Below are positions 1-9,332 of a DNA stretch of 64,000 nucleotides, piece by piece. A program made the translations under genes and the position numbers. The notes beneath the pieces are model-generated. The model was given only the letters and a program-made list of their open reading frames with translations, was not told where the DNA came from and did not search any database. Origin of the DNA: a virus; IMG/VR virus record IMGVR_UViG_3300032308_002078, positions 101,735-165,734 of that record, one strand, 5' to 3'. Position 1 is the stretch's first letter. Every line of letters begins with the position of its first letter.

Positions 1-2484
1 AGAGACTCAGATGTCACTTTAGCTCAATTAATTGGTTTCTTTAAAAGACTAGGTCAAAATAAAAAAGAATTTTTTGATTTCTTTAAAAAATATAAAGAGA
101 TTGTAGCTACAGATAAAAGAACTAACTTAAATATTCCTTTCCTTAATATGACAAATAAAGCAATAGCTAAAACCATTATGAGGAAAGATAATTTTATGTC
201 TTCAAGTCCTAAATTAGTGTTTGAGGTAAGCAAAGAAATAACACCTGATGATATAACTAGAATTTTAAAACGAACAGGTGAAGAGCAAGATTTATATGTT
301 AAAGACTGGGATGAATTCACTCCGGAACTTTGTAATGATGGGTTTTGTGATATATTTGCTGAAAAATTTAAAGAAGAATATCCTGGAGCTGAATTATGGC
401 AAACTAGTGTTAGTACATCACCTTGGGGATTTGGACATAGTTGGGTGAAATATAAAGATAAATTTTATGATGCTGAAACTCCAATTGGGGTTGAAGATTG
501 GAGAGATTTACCTTACATCCAAAAATTATATCAAGTAGGTAAATCATATCCTGAAGATGTAAAACGAATAAATGAAGTAGGCGAGGCAAATCTTAAACCA
601 TACAAATGGGAAGAGGTTGATATGAATGGATGGGTTACTTATGTTGAGTTTACAACAGAGAGTGAAACTGAATATAATGTAGATATAGCAACTGTTCCTT
701 ATTTTGATAAGGATTTAAATAATTACAAAGCTTTAGAAATTGAATTTTTAGCTAAACCTAAAGATGCTCAAGGTTCATCTGCTAAAATAATAGTCAATAA
801 AGGTGAACTTTATAGAGTAATGGCTACTATAACAGACATAATTAAATATTATGTAAAGAAATTTAAAGCCAAAGCTATTTCATATTCACCTTCTAAAAAA
901 TCAGATGAGGAAGATTTTGGTTCTCAAAGAGACAATTTGTATAGAGCATTTATTTCTAAAGCAATACCAGGTGTAAGGTTTGAAAAAAACTCAAACTTTA
1001 TAACAGCTATTTTACCTGACAATACAATCAATGAAGAAGATCCTAAAGTAGGAACAGGTAAAAAACCTAAAGGATCATCTCGTAGATTATACACAGATGA
1101 AGATCCTAAAGATACAGTTAGTATTAAATTTAAAACTAAAGAAGATATAGTTGATACTTTAAATAAAACATCTTTTAAAGCTAAATCTCATGCTCGTCAA
1201 TCTCAAATAATTAATGTAGTTCATCAACGAGTAAGAGCAGCATATAGTAAAGCAAAAAATCCTGAGGTTAAATCAAGACTAAAACGTGCTTTAGATTATA
1301 TTGAAAAACGTAAAGAAATGTCTAAAAAGAAAACAGAACGTTTACGTAAAATGAAAGAAGCATCCGACCCACAAGCAGGTACAGCTTTACCATACGGTTC
1401 AGGATTTGCTCCTGTTAATGAAGGTCGTTATGATTCTATAACTAGATTAGTAGTTAAAGATATAATAAATAGTTGGAAAAGTCAATTTAATGGTGAAGCC
1501 AGTGAGTTAAGATTTGAAGAAGATTATGAGTTAGAAAATTCTAAAGGCCAACCCATTGACTTTGAACTTTTAGCTGTCTTAAATTTAAAAGAAACAGAAG
1601 ATAAAACTTATATAGTAGATGGTGGAGCTAATGAAGAATTAGATCCTCCTTATCTAGAAGTTAACTTTCAGGTTGACCCAAGGAATTTACCTAAAATGTG
1701 GTCTACTATATATAGTGATTTAATAGATGTTGTTAGACATGAAATAGAACATTTAACTCAATCAGGTGTTAATGTAATTTCTTCTAAAGAAATGGTTGAT
1801 GACCAATCTATTAGACAAATGATTAATTGGGGTTTATTACCTCAAGCTGAATATTTTAAGTTAGAAAAAGAAGTAGATGCTATGTTACAAGGCATGTACT
1901 TAAAAGCTAAAAAATCTAAAACACCTTTTAAAGATGTAATTAATGATTACTTTGAAAAAGTAGGGCTAGAAGGTGAAGACAAGCAAGATGTTCTTGACTT
2001 ATGGACTAAAAGACTAAAGGCATTAAACTTACCAGCTATTCAAGAAAATGATACATTTGGTTTAAATGAATTAGCAAAAACCTTTATTAAAGAAACATTT
2101 GAAAAGGCTTGGAATCTCCAAGAAGGAATGTTATCTTTATCTAAATATATGATAGACAATGGAATGAATATTAAACCATTGCCTAAAATAAAGGTTATAA
2201 AAGACGATGAAGAAAATGCGTCCCATCTTTTGGGTAAAACAGCTTATTATGATCCGAATAATAAATCCATTACTCTCTATACTATGAATAGACACCCAAA
2301 AGATGTTTTACGTTCATTTGCTCATGAGATGGTTCATCATGAACAAAATTTAGAAGGTAGATTAAATAATATTAATACTACTAATACAAATGAGGATGGA
2401 GATTTACCTGAGATTGAAAAAGAAGCATATGAAAAAGGAAATATGATGTTACGTAATTGGGAGGATAGTATTAAAAATGTATAA
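1..2484 (+). CDS. Large mosaic protein with papain-like and two HExxH metallopeptidase motifs (5' partial)
   Basis: The frame is open from base 1, so the gene starts before the window; the first internal Met is at 148 and residues are numbered from it. Residues about 60-115 contain C67 (FCDIFAEKF), H97 (FGHSWVKY) and D108 (FYDAET), in the order of a transglutaminase/NlpC-like C-H-D triad. Residues 531-535 are HEIEH and 726-730 are HEMVH, both zinc-peptidase HExxH motifs with downstream Glu residues that could be third ligands (EKEVDAM; EIEKEAYEKG). The middle (about 330-425) is Lys/Arg-rich. These modules recur in marine phage virion proteins. I infer a virion-associated polyprotein or peptidase; substrate and cleavage are unknown. 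It overlaps the next gene by 8 bp. Confidence 0.75.
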   Translation, partial: RDSDVTLAQLIGFFKRLGQNKKEFFDFFKKYKEIVATDKRTNLNIPFLNMTNKAIAKTIMRKDNFMSSSPKLVFEVSKEITPDDITRILKRTGEEQDLYVKDWDEFTPELCNDGFCDIFAEKFKEEYPGAELWQTSVSTSPWGFGHSWVKYKDKFYDAETPIGVEDWRDLPYIQKLYQVGKSYPEDVKRINEVGEANLKPYKWEEVDMNGWVTYVEFTTESETEYNVDIATVPYFDKDLNNYKALEIEFLAKPKDAQGSSAKIIVNKGELYRVMATITDIIKYYVKKFKAKAISYSPSKKSDEEDFGSQRDNLYRAFISKAIPGVRFEKNSNFITAILPDNTINEEDPKVGTGKKPKGSSRRLYTDEDPKDTVSIKFKTKEDIVDTLNKTSFKAKSHARQSQIINVVHQRVRAAYSKAKNPEVKSRLKRALDYIEKRKEMSKKKTERLRKMKEASDPQAGTALPYGSGFAPVNEGRYDSITRLVVKDIINSWKSQFNGEASELRFEEDYELENSKGQPIDFELLAVLNLKETEDKTYIVDGGANEELDPPYLEVNFQVDPRNLPKMWSTIYSDLIDVVRHEIEHLTQSGVNVISSKEMVDDQSIRQMINWGLLPQAEYFKLEKEVDAMLQGMYLKAKKSKTPFKDVINDYFEKVGLEGEDKQDVLDLWTKRLKALNLPAIQENDTFGLNELAKTFIKETFEKAWNLQEGMLSLSKYMIDNGMNIKPLPKIKVIKDDEENASHLLGKTAYYDPNNKSITLYTMNRHPKDVLRSFAHEMVHHEQNLEGRLNNINTTNTNEDGDLPEIEKEAYEKGNMMLRNWEDSIKNV

Positions 2485-3013
2485 GTTAACAGATTTATAT
2501 AAACAACTAAAGGAGGAAGAAACTGAACCTCAACAACAGTATAAAATTTACTGTGACATGGATGGTGTTTTAACTAACTTTGAAAGCCGCTTTAAATCAT
2601 TAAACCCAGAACATTTATCTCCAGCCCAATACCAGGCTAAATATAGTGTAGAAAAGTTTTGGAATTTTATTGATGAAGAAATAGGCGTTAAATTTTGGGT
2701 AGGAATGCCTTGGATGTCTGATGGTAAAGAGTTATGGGATTATATTAAAGACAAACAACCAACTTTATTATCTGCTCCTTCAAGAAAACCACAATCTCGT
2801 TTAGGAAAAAGATTATGGGTTAAAAATAATATACCTGGAACTAAATTAATTTTATCCTCAGCTGATAAAAAACAAAATTACTCTAAACCAGATACCATAC
2901 TTATCGACGATCGTCCTGACAACATTGACCAATGGAGGTTAAAAGGTGGTATAGGAATTTTACATACAAACACACAAGACACAATTAAACAACTACAAGC
3001 ATATGGCCTTTAA
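2477..3013 (+). CDS. HAD-family 5'(3')-deoxyribonucleotidase-like phosphatase
   Basis: 178 residues. The HAD motif I DMDGVLTNF (D27, D29) follows a leader of about 22 residues starting MYKLTDLYKQLKEEE. The C-terminal IDDRPDNIDQW carries the motif IV Asp pair. Length and motifs fit the 5'(3')-nucleotidase (NT5C-like) branch of HAD phosphatases, which dephosphorylate deoxynucleoside monophosphates. The leader is not part of the HAD fold and resembles those of neighbouring putative head proteins, so the enzyme may be packaged. It overlaps the previous gene by 8 bp and the next by 11 bp, consistent with translational coupling. HAD membership is clear; the nucleotide substrate is inferred. Confidence 0.82.
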   Translation: MYKLTDLYKQLKEEETEPQQQYKIYCDMDGVLTNFESRFKSLNPEHLSPAQYQAKYSVEKFWNFIDEEIGVKFWVGMPWMSDGKELWDYIKDKQPTLLSAPSRKPQSRLGKRLWVKNNIPGTKLILSSADKKQNYSKPDTILIDDRPDNIDQWRLKGGIGILHTNTQDTIKQLQAYGL

Positions 3014-3788
3014 AAGAATAGTAGCAAACTCAGAAGAAGATTTGGAAACAATCATGAGTGATATTAAAGATTGGTTTAAAAATTCCAATGATTATAAAAC
3101 TGAATTTAGCACTGAGAAACGTAAGTTTCAAGATCCTGATACTAAAGCAATTGTTGAAAAAAGTATTGATGTTATTAAAGTAACAGATACTGCTAATGAT
3201 AAGTTTTCAACTATTAAATTTCTTCCTATGAAAGAAAAAGGAGAAATGAAAGTAGAAATAGGTGGAGAAGGTGAAGCGGCTGTATCTGGTAAAATTTCTA
3301 ACCAAATGAAAGGTAAAGGTAAACTAAAAAGCTATAGTAAAGATAAAAAAGTAGCTTTAAAAGAAGCCTTAGACAAACGTTTAGGACTTGTATTTTTAAA
3401 ATATAAAGGACAATCGTTTCCTATGGATTATAAAACAGGTTCTAAATTTGAAAGATTTATTAAAGACTTAGAAAAATCAGGATACTTTTCAGATGAGGAT
3501 GAAGTTTCAGATTTTATGTCAAGTAATGAATTTGAAAGATACACTGATAAATTTAATGTTAGTTTAGAAGAACCAGGTTACAGTCCTGAAAAATTAAAAT
3601 TAGCCCCTGAAAAGCCATCTTCAACTGTAGATTCTAAACCTAGACAAACCAGAGATATGTCTACAAAACCAGGAGCAACTCCAGGAGCAACTTCATTGAC
3701 AGATTTTGATTTACAAGAATTACTTAAAAAAGGTAAAGTTAAAACATCAGTATTAAAAGAAATTATTAAAAGAGAATACAAAAAATAA
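3003..3788 (+). CDS. Hypothetical protein, probably virion-associated
   Basis: 261 residues, not recognised. The N-terminal half is charged with alternating beta and helix character. Residues 195-230 are a Pro/Thr/Ala-rich linker (PGATPGATS). The end, FDLQELLKKGKVKTSVLKEIIKREYKK, is a basic helix. It overlaps the HAD gene by 11 bp and abuts the next by a TAATG overlap, so it belongs to the same transcription unit of putative head-internal proteins. No catalytic motif is visible. The linker plus terminal helix suggests a two-part protein. Confidence 0.7.
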   Translation: MAFKRIVANSEEDLETIMSDIKDWFKNSNDYKTEFSTEKRKFQDPDTKAIVEKSIDVIKVTDTANDKFSTIKFLPMKEKGEMKVEIGGEGEAAVSGKISNQMKGKGKLKSYSKDKKVALKEALDKRLGLVFLKYKGQSFPMDYKTGSKFERFIKDLEKSGYFSDEDEVSDFMSSNEFERYTDKFNVSLEEPGYSPEKLKLAPEKPSSTVDSKPRQTRDMSTKPGATPGATSLTDFDLQELLKKGKVKTSVLKEIIKREYKK

Positions 3789-4360
3789 TGAGTAACGATT
3801 CGGTTTTAAAAAAAGAGTTCAAGTCTAAAGATGTAGAACGTCTCCGTAACCTTGTAAAAGGTAAATATAGTGAGCGTACTACTATGGGAACTGGTTATAC
3901 AAAAGCAAAAGAATTCCATAATGAAGGAGATATTTGGGAAGAAGATAGTCGAACATGGACAATCAAAAATGGCATAAAACAAAATATTACAAAATTAGAT
4001 AAGGCAAAAGAAGGCATTGTTTTGCCTTTATTTTGCCCTAAGTGTTCTAAAGCAACTAAACAACATTTAGATAAAAAATGGTTTGTGATGTATGGTCATT
4101 GCTTTAATTGCCAGGTAGACCACGAACATCAACTTCGTAAAGAAGGTAAATTAGAAGCCTTTGAAAAAGATGTTATTAACCAACATTTAGAAGGTACTAT
4201 TAAAGACTTTGAAGTGTGGTTTGATGAACTAATCAATGAAAAAGAAACCTTTATCACAGAAGCAGGTGATGTTGAAAAGTGGGATGGTAATGGTAAATCT
4301 CAATTACTTAAATATAAAGAGGAAGCTTTAGAGTATTTAAAGAAACAAAAGAAAGAATAA
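3788..4360 (+). CDS. Zinc-ribbon protein of unknown function
   Basis: 190 residues. Two CxxC knuckles, C83-P-K-C86 and C105-F-N-C108, are spaced as in a zinc ribbon. The C-terminal half is charged and helical (LLKYKEEALEYLKKQ). Zinc-ribbon proteins of this type occur among T4-like structural-region genes of marine phages, but I cannot assign a function; nucleic acid binding or a purely structural zinc site are both possible. Its start overlaps the preceding stop by one base (TAATG). A TATTTATT motif follows its stop and precedes the next gene. Confidence 0.72.
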   Translation: MSNDSVLKKEFKSKDVERLRNLVKGKYSERTTMGTGYTKAKEFHNEGDIWEEDSRTWTIKNGIKQNITKLDKAKEGIVLPLFCPKCSKATKQHLDKKWFVMYGHCFNCQVDHEHQLRKEGKLEAFEKDVINQHLEGTIKDFEVWFDELINEKETFITEAGDVEKWDGNGKSQLLKYKEEALEYLKKQKKE

Positions 4361-4368
4361 TATTTATT
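4361..4368 (+). promoter_or_regulatory. TATTTATT late-type motif
   Basis: The octamer lies right after the stop of the zinc-ribbon gene, 11 nt before ATG 4380. It belongs to the recurrent TATTTATA/T family found before structural genes in this window. Confidence 0.45.
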
Positions 4369-4379
4369 ATATATTACAC

Positions 4380-5576
4380 ATGAAAGACATTCAAAAAATA
4401 AAAGAATTTTTCTCTCAACCTATGAAAGAATCATTAACTGGAGGATACCCTCATACAAAATCATCAGGTGAAAATTTTGAAAAAATTACAATCACAGAAC
4501 CAATAGATGATGCTACTAAAAATAAAATGATTAAAAATTTTAGAGCAGCAGGTTGGGATGCTAAACCTAATAATGGTGGTGGTATTACTGCTATTAAAAA
4601 GGCAATGATGGAAGCTAAAAAAGAAACAGCTGTTGACATGGCTAAAAAACAACTAGATCAATTAGGTGCCAAATATGAAATGTCAGGTAATAAATTTAAA
4701 CCATTTAAAGTAATTTATAAGCCAACAGGCCAATCAGATGAATTTTATGATACATTTGAAGATATTGTTGATTTATTTAACTTAAAAGGTGTTGTAAAAT
4801 CATCAATAGGTGAAGCAAAATTCATGTCAGGAATGCTTTCAGGTAAAGACTTTATTAATGCTAAATTAAAAAATTATCCTAAAGCCAAAGCTAAAGTTAA
4901 CCAATTAATTGATATGATTGGTGAATCAAAGTTTACAATAGAAATGGCTGAGTGGATTTTTGATTTCTTTAATAATGCGCACTTTGAAAGTCCAATGAAT
5001 GAAGCTCAAGAAGAAGATAAAGTAGATACCATTACAATGGATGTTCCTTTGTTTATTCGTATGTTAGAATATTCAAGAGAAGATGCGGCTGAAGATATGG
5101 ATTTACATGATATCACAGAAAAAGCAATTTCCTTAAACAAAGAAAAAGATACTTTATCTATGGAAGATTATGATAAGATTGTAGGTTCTGCTGAAACAAT
5201 GAATGAAGTTAACTTAAAGCAATCTAAATTATCATCAGCAGAATACCAACAAGCTAAAAAATTAAAAGATTTTAAATCAAGTGATTGGAAATGGAATGCT
5301 GATGAAGATTTATATATTAAAGTAGTTAAAGAAGCTACAGACTACATGAAACGTAGAAAATCAGAAGATGATTATGCTACTAAAAAACCAAAACAACCAG
5401 CTTATACAGGTAAAACAGATTACCAAAAAGGTCGTGAGGCTGAAAAGAAACTAGCTGAAACTATTTTTTCTAAACTTAAAGAAGCTAAATCTACTCCATG
5501 TTGGAAAGGATATGAGCAAAAAGGAATGAAGAAAAAAGACGGTAGACAGGTTCCTAATTGTGTTCCTAAAAATTAA
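4380..5576 (+). CDS. Putative head-internal protein with C-terminal CWKGYEQKGMKKKDG module
   Basis: 398 residues, charged. The leader MKDIQKIKEFFSQPMKESL is amphipathic and resembles those of other genes here, fitting the T4 capsid-targeting pattern ending in an [L/I]xE-like prohead-protease site. The C-terminus (PCWKGYEQKGMKKKDG followed by QVPNCVPKN) is a short Cys-containing module I recognise as recurrent at the ends of marine T4-like virion proteins. Several internal 'GEA', 'NEA' and 'LKEA' motifs could be cleavage sites. The middle has no recognised catalytic motif. A TATTTATT motif stands 11 nt upstream. I infer a packaged or prohead-core protein; function unknown. Confidence 0.7.
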   Translation: MKDIQKIKEFFSQPMKESLTGGYPHTKSSGENFEKITITEPIDDATKNKMIKNFRAAGWDAKPNNGGGITAIKKAMMEAKKETAVDMAKKQLDQLGAKYEMSGNKFKPFKVIYKPTGQSDEFYDTFEDIVDLFNLKGVVKSSIGEAKFMSGMLSGKDFINAKLKNYPKAKAKVNQLIDMIGESKFTIEMAEWIFDFFNNAHFESPMNEAQEEDKVDTITMDVPLFIRMLEYSREDAAEDMDLHDITEKAISLNKEKDTLSMEDYDKIVGSAETMNEVNLKQSKLSSAEYQQAKKLKDFKSSDWKWNADEDLYIKVVKEATDYMKRRKSEDDYATKKPKQPAYTGKTDYQKGREAEKKLAETIFSKLKEAKSTPCWKGYEQKGMKKKDGRQVPNCVPKN

Positions 5577-5579
5577 TAA

Positions 5580-5587
5580 TATTTATC
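5580..5587 (+). promoter_or_regulatory. TATTTATC late-type motif
   Basis: One mismatch from TATTTATA. It lies 10 nt before ATG 5598, in the 21-nt gap after the previous stop. Confidence 0.4.
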
Positions 5588-5597
5588 AACATATATT

Positions 5598-7232
5598 ATG
5601 GCGAAATTTGACTTAAAAAAAGCAATATTAGAAAATAAAGCTACATTCTTTGGCTCCTTAACTGAAGGACAATTTTCTTGGATGACCCAAGACACAGGAC
5701 AACAAATTGGATCCGAAGAAGAAAACATGATTCCAGTCTACATGTTTGATGATAAAGGCAAGTACTATTATGAAAAAAATTATGATGGGTATGGTGTATT
5801 TGGTGGAATGGATTATTATGAATTATTAGACAAAATGAATGGTGGTAAGGGCGATAGAAGTAGAGGTATTGATTTAGCTTTTGATAAAGTAAAAACTGAT
5901 AGTGAAATATTATTTCCCGCTTTAGTTACTAGACCTAATGAGTTTGATTACACAACTCATGATTTTACTAAAGAAGCAAAACACGATCCTAACCAATCTT
6001 GGTATGCTGCTGAAGAAGATGAAGATTTTATTGATCAAAATGATGAAGAGGTATATGGATATGATGATGAAGATGAGGAAAATGAAGAAGAATTAGAAGA
6101 AGGATACATGGGTCAATTTTATGCTCCTGAGTATCTAGAGCAAAAATATGGTAAAGAAATGGCTTCAAAAATAGAAGCTGAAATTGAGGAAATGGATGAA
6201 AATTCTTATGACAGATTTACTGGAATGGAATCAGCTGAAGAAGTTGAAAATTATATCTCTGATATTAAAGATATGTTAAATTTAAATGAATTAAAAACTA
6301 CAAATACAAAAATGAAAATGTCAGAATTTAAGGCTAAGATCAAAGAAATGGTGTTAGCAGAAATGAACCTAGATGTAACTGATGAAACCTCAGGATATGA
6401 TTTCTTAGCTGAAATTGAAGGCATGTTAGATGAAGAAGATGGTTTAACTCCTCTTCAAGACTACATTTATCAATACGAAATAGAAATTAGTGGTGAAGAT
6501 AGAGCACAAGAATTTTTAGATGATATTAGAAAATTAAACACTCCAGATGATGTTTATAATTATTATGCTTATGATAGAGATTGGTCAGGTTCTATGGATG
6601 ATGATTTAGAAAATATCTACAGACAAGTAAAAAGAAAATTTAAAAATTTAGAAGAAGCTAAAAAAGACGAAGAAGTAGCAGATGAAGAAATTGAAGTAAC
6701 AGATGAATTTTCTACAGAAGAACCCCAAGGTCCAGGTGGAATTGATGTTGCTCAAAACGCAGACGCTGACTTAACAGGTGATAAAAAAGATGTTCAAGAC
6801 AACTTAGAAGCTGCTTTAGAAGCAGCTAAAGCTTTAGGTGATGATAAATTAGCTACTCAAATTGGTAACTCATTAACTTTCTTTACTAAACAACATGTTG
6901 TTAAAGAAGATTTAAATGAAGATGAAAACTTAACAGAAAGTAAATATAAAAAAGGCGATATGTTGCAAACATATGGTGGTGAAGAAGAAGTTACAGTAAT
7001 AGATATAAAATCTAATTTAGCAGCTGCTTTAGCAGATACTGAAAATCTTAAAGCTGTTGGATTACTTAAACAAAATTTACGTCAAAATCTTATAGATGAT
7101 GAAGATAAAAATAAACCTTTTTATTTAGTAACATCTAATTCCTTTCCAGAGGATATGTATTATGTTGAGTCTGAATTAAAAAGTTCAATAAATGAATCTA
7201 TGTTCCCAATGTTAAAGAAAATTTTAAAATAA
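5598..7232 (+). CDS. Acidic putative virion protein
   Basis: 544 residues, strongly acidic. Residues about 140-170 are an Asp/Glu tract (YGYDDEDEENEEELEEG). The N-terminal MAKFDLKKAILENKATFFGSLTEGQF resembles the leaders of other putative capsid-targeted proteins, with SLTEG as a possible prohead-protease site. LNEDENLTES and INESMF near the end resemble the same class of site. No catalytic motif was recognised. The acidic composition could serve head-interior packing or scaffold contacts, as in T4 core proteins, but this is inference. It precedes a histone-like gene by 6 nt. Confidence 0.68.
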   Translation: MAKFDLKKAILENKATFFGSLTEGQFSWMTQDTGQQIGSEEENMIPVYMFDDKGKYYYEKNYDGYGVFGGMDYYELLDKMNGGKGDRSRGIDLAFDKVKTDSEILFPALVTRPNEFDYTTHDFTKEAKHDPNQSWYAAEEDEDFIDQNDEEVYGYDDEDEENEEELEEGYMGQFYAPEYLEQKYGKEMASKIEAEIEEMDENSYDRFTGMESAEEVENYISDIKDMLNLNELKTTNTKMKMSEFKAKIKEMVLAEMNLDVTDETSGYDFLAEIEGMLDEEDGLTPLQDYIYQYEIEISGEDRAQEFLDDIRKLNTPDDVYNYYAYDRDWSGSMDDDLENIYRQVKRKFKNLEEAKKDEEVADEEIEVTDEFSTEEPQGPGGIDVAQNADADLTGDKKDVQDNLEAALEAAKALGDDKLATQIGNSLTFFTKQHVVKEDLNEDENLTESKYKKGDMLQTYGGEEEVTVIDIKSNLAAALADTENLKAVGLLKQNLRQNLIDDEDKNKPFYLVTSNSFPEDMYYVESELKSSINESMFPMLKKILK

Positions 7233-7238
7233 AAGTAT

Positions 7239-7409
7239 ATGAACACACAAGAATTAGCAGAAAAAATCGAGTTATTATTTGAAGAGTTTAAAGCAGAACA
7301 CGCTAAAACTACAAAAGCAGCTCATGGCCGTGCCCGCAAGGCATTAGGTGAAATCAAGAAATTGGTTACCGAGTACCGTAAAGCTTCTATTGAAGAAGAC
7401 AAAAAATAA
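7239..7409 (+). CDS. Histone H1/Hc1-like small basic protein
   Basis: 56 residues, too short for many gene finders; ATG at 7239 and stop at 7407-7409. The sequence runs MNTQELAEKIELLFEEFKAE, then KAAHGRARKALGEIKKLVTEYRKASIEED. The central AA-GRARKA-EI-KL--EYRK-S pattern matches the short Bacteroidota Hc1 (histone H1-like) family (Pfam Hc1), whose members carry AAG-RARKASLEIEKLLKEFRK-like text and similar lengths. The C-terminal Lys/Ala tail of longer family members is absent. It sits 6 nt after one putative head protein and 6 nt before another. Likely roles are binding genome DNA in the head or modulating host chromatin; both are inference. Confidence 0.75.
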   Translation: MNTQELAEKIELLFEEFKAEHAKTTKAAHGRARKALGEIKKLVTEYRKASIEEDKK

Positions 7410-7415
7410 TAAACT

Positions 7416-9329
7416 ATGCTTAACGAACGTAACCTTACCAAAGCAGAATTAGAGAAAAGAGAAGAAATTCTTAAAAATCTTAAAAAAGAAAAAAAATCCC
7501 TAGTTAAACGCTATGGTAAGGATGCGGAAGCAGTTATGTATGGAAGAGCTACCAACATAGCTAAAAAACAAGCTGAATCAATGAACAAAGAAAAACTAAA
7601 AGAACTCGTTAGAAAAACCTTACAACAGGAATCTAATTCTGAACCCACTACAATGGATGAAACTAGACTTTTTGATAATCTTTTTGTTAAAGTACAAAAA
7701 GAATTAGAAAATAAAGGCATTGTTGATGGTAATGACTTAATGCATCAATTTAAGACAAGAAAAACTTTAGAAAATATAAATAAAAAATTATCATTATATG
7801 ATTTGATCTTTTCAAAAGGATTTAGTCCTGAAGAGCGAAAAAATTACGATTTTAATTTAATAAAATATTTTGAAACCCCTCAATTCTCAGCTGAAGATAT
7901 TCAATCATATATAAATAATTCAAACAGTCCTATAAGTCTTGGAGATGCTATAGAAGGCTTACTTGAAAAATATGAAGATTATAAATCTGAAATGGGTGAA
8001 GGTAAAAAAGAAGATGTTACTGGCCCAAAAGGCAAACCAGATGGTAAAATTAATTCTCTAGATTACTTAGCTAAACGTAATACTGCTATTGAAAAGGCAA
8101 AAGGCAAAATAAAAGAAGCAAACATGCCTCAAGTAGATCAAAACATGACTACTCAAGAAGCATCAGGGCATGCTGAAAGATTTGCTAAGTATATGTCTAA
8201 TAAAGAAGGTGAAAATTTTTCAGTTACTATGGGTTCAGTTGATGGCCCATCATTTGATTTAGATTTAGATGGTGAACCATATGAAGGCGGTAGTTATATT
8301 ATAACTGTAGACGGAGATATTGTTAACACAGCATTGTCTGGTAATCCTGTTTATGCTAACACTACAATGTTAGGCAATGATGATAAACCTTTTACTCCTC
8401 CTTCTGATCCTATTATGGATAGAATTAGAGCAGCAATGAAAAGAGATGTCAAAAAAGCACCTGTTAAAGAATATAATTTTGTTCCATCAGATGAATCTTT
8501 AGCTTTAACTTTTAGAAGTAAAGATGAATTTGAAAGAGCAAAAGAACACTTTGCATCTTCTTCAGATTTCCATCCTTTTGATATAAACGATGAATTTAAA
8601 ACTTTCTTTTTTGAAGTTGAAGATCAAGCAGATGCTGACAGTACTGAGTTTTATTTAACTCAAGAATTAGAAGGTGAAACTGATTTACAAGGATATTATT
8701 TTTCTATGGAACCTTCACCATTAAGTGAAGATATTGACTTAGGTCATGAAGATAATGAGCCACATATGATTAAAGGTGAATTATACCAAATTGGTAAATA
8801 CGCTATGAAATTATATGCTACATTAGAAGAATTAGAAGAAACAGGTGAGGAAATTGATTTCCCAGCTTGGTGGCAATCAAAAATTACCACAGCTAAAAAT
8901 ATGATGTCAAGTGCTAGACACTATCTTGATTTTGAATTAAAAGAACCATACATTGATGCTGCTGTAGACGCTGCAACAGGTGAAGCACCTCATATGGGTG
9001 AACCAATGATGGAAGCTGAAATTAGTGCTGAAGAAACATTAGCTGTTAAAATTGCTAAAGCTCTTAAAGCAGAAGTTAACAAAGAGGCCTCAGATCAAAG
9101 CAACCTTAAACAAGCTAGAAAAGCTATGAATGATGGTAATATAAAAGCTGCTAAAAAAATAGCTGAGCCTTATTTAGATGAAGATGTAGTTCCTGGCTCT
9201 AACATTAAAAAAGATAGTAAAGGAAAATGGAGAGTTTTATCTGGTAAAACAGGTAAAAGGTGGCCTCAAACTTATGATTCTAAAAAAGATGCTGAAGATG
9301 CTTTACAAGCTTACCATGCTAATAAATAA
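7416..9329 (+). CDS. Mosaic putative virion protein with three recurrent phage modules
   Basis: 637 residues. Three segments recur in marine phage structural proteins: residues 13-56 (KREEILKNLKKEKKSLVKRY, ending AKKQAESM), about 448-512 (EPHMIKGELYQIGKYAMKLY to ARHYLDFELKEP), and the C-terminal 40 residues (GKWRVLSGKTGKRWPQTYDS with an ALQAYHANK end). Between them lie acidic beta-rich regions and a lysine-rich segment. No catalytic motif was recognised. The beads-on-a-string design and position before the terminase suggest a head-packaged protein. The start (MLNERNLTKAELE) follows the histone-like gene by 6 nt. Confidence 0.72.
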   Translation: MLNERNLTKAELEKREEILKNLKKEKKSLVKRYGKDAEAVMYGRATNIAKKQAESMNKEKLKELVRKTLQQESNSEPTTMDETRLFDNLFVKVQKELENKGIVDGNDLMHQFKTRKTLENINKKLSLYDLIFSKGFSPEERKNYDFNLIKYFETPQFSAEDIQSYINNSNSPISLGDAIEGLLEKYEDYKSEMGEGKKEDVTGPKGKPDGKINSLDYLAKRNTAIEKAKGKIKEANMPQVDQNMTTQEASGHAERFAKYMSNKEGENFSVTMGSVDGPSFDLDLDGEPYEGGSYIITVDGDIVNTALSGNPVYANTTMLGNDDKPFTPPSDPIMDRIRAAMKRDVKKAPVKEYNFVPSDESLALTFRSKDEFERAKEHFASSSDFHPFDINDEFKTFFFEVEDQADADSTEFYLTQELEGETDLQGYYFSMEPSPLSEDIDLGHEDNEPHMIKGELYQIGKYAMKLYATLEELEETGEEIDFPAWWQSKITTAKNMMSSARHYLDFELKEPYIDAAVDAATGEAPHMGEPMMEAEISAEETLAVKIAKALKAEVNKEASDQSNLKQARKAMNDGNIKAAKKIAEPYLDEDVVPGSNIKKDSKGKWRVLSGKTGKRWPQTYDSKKDAEDALQAYHANK

Positions 9330-9332
9330 AAA

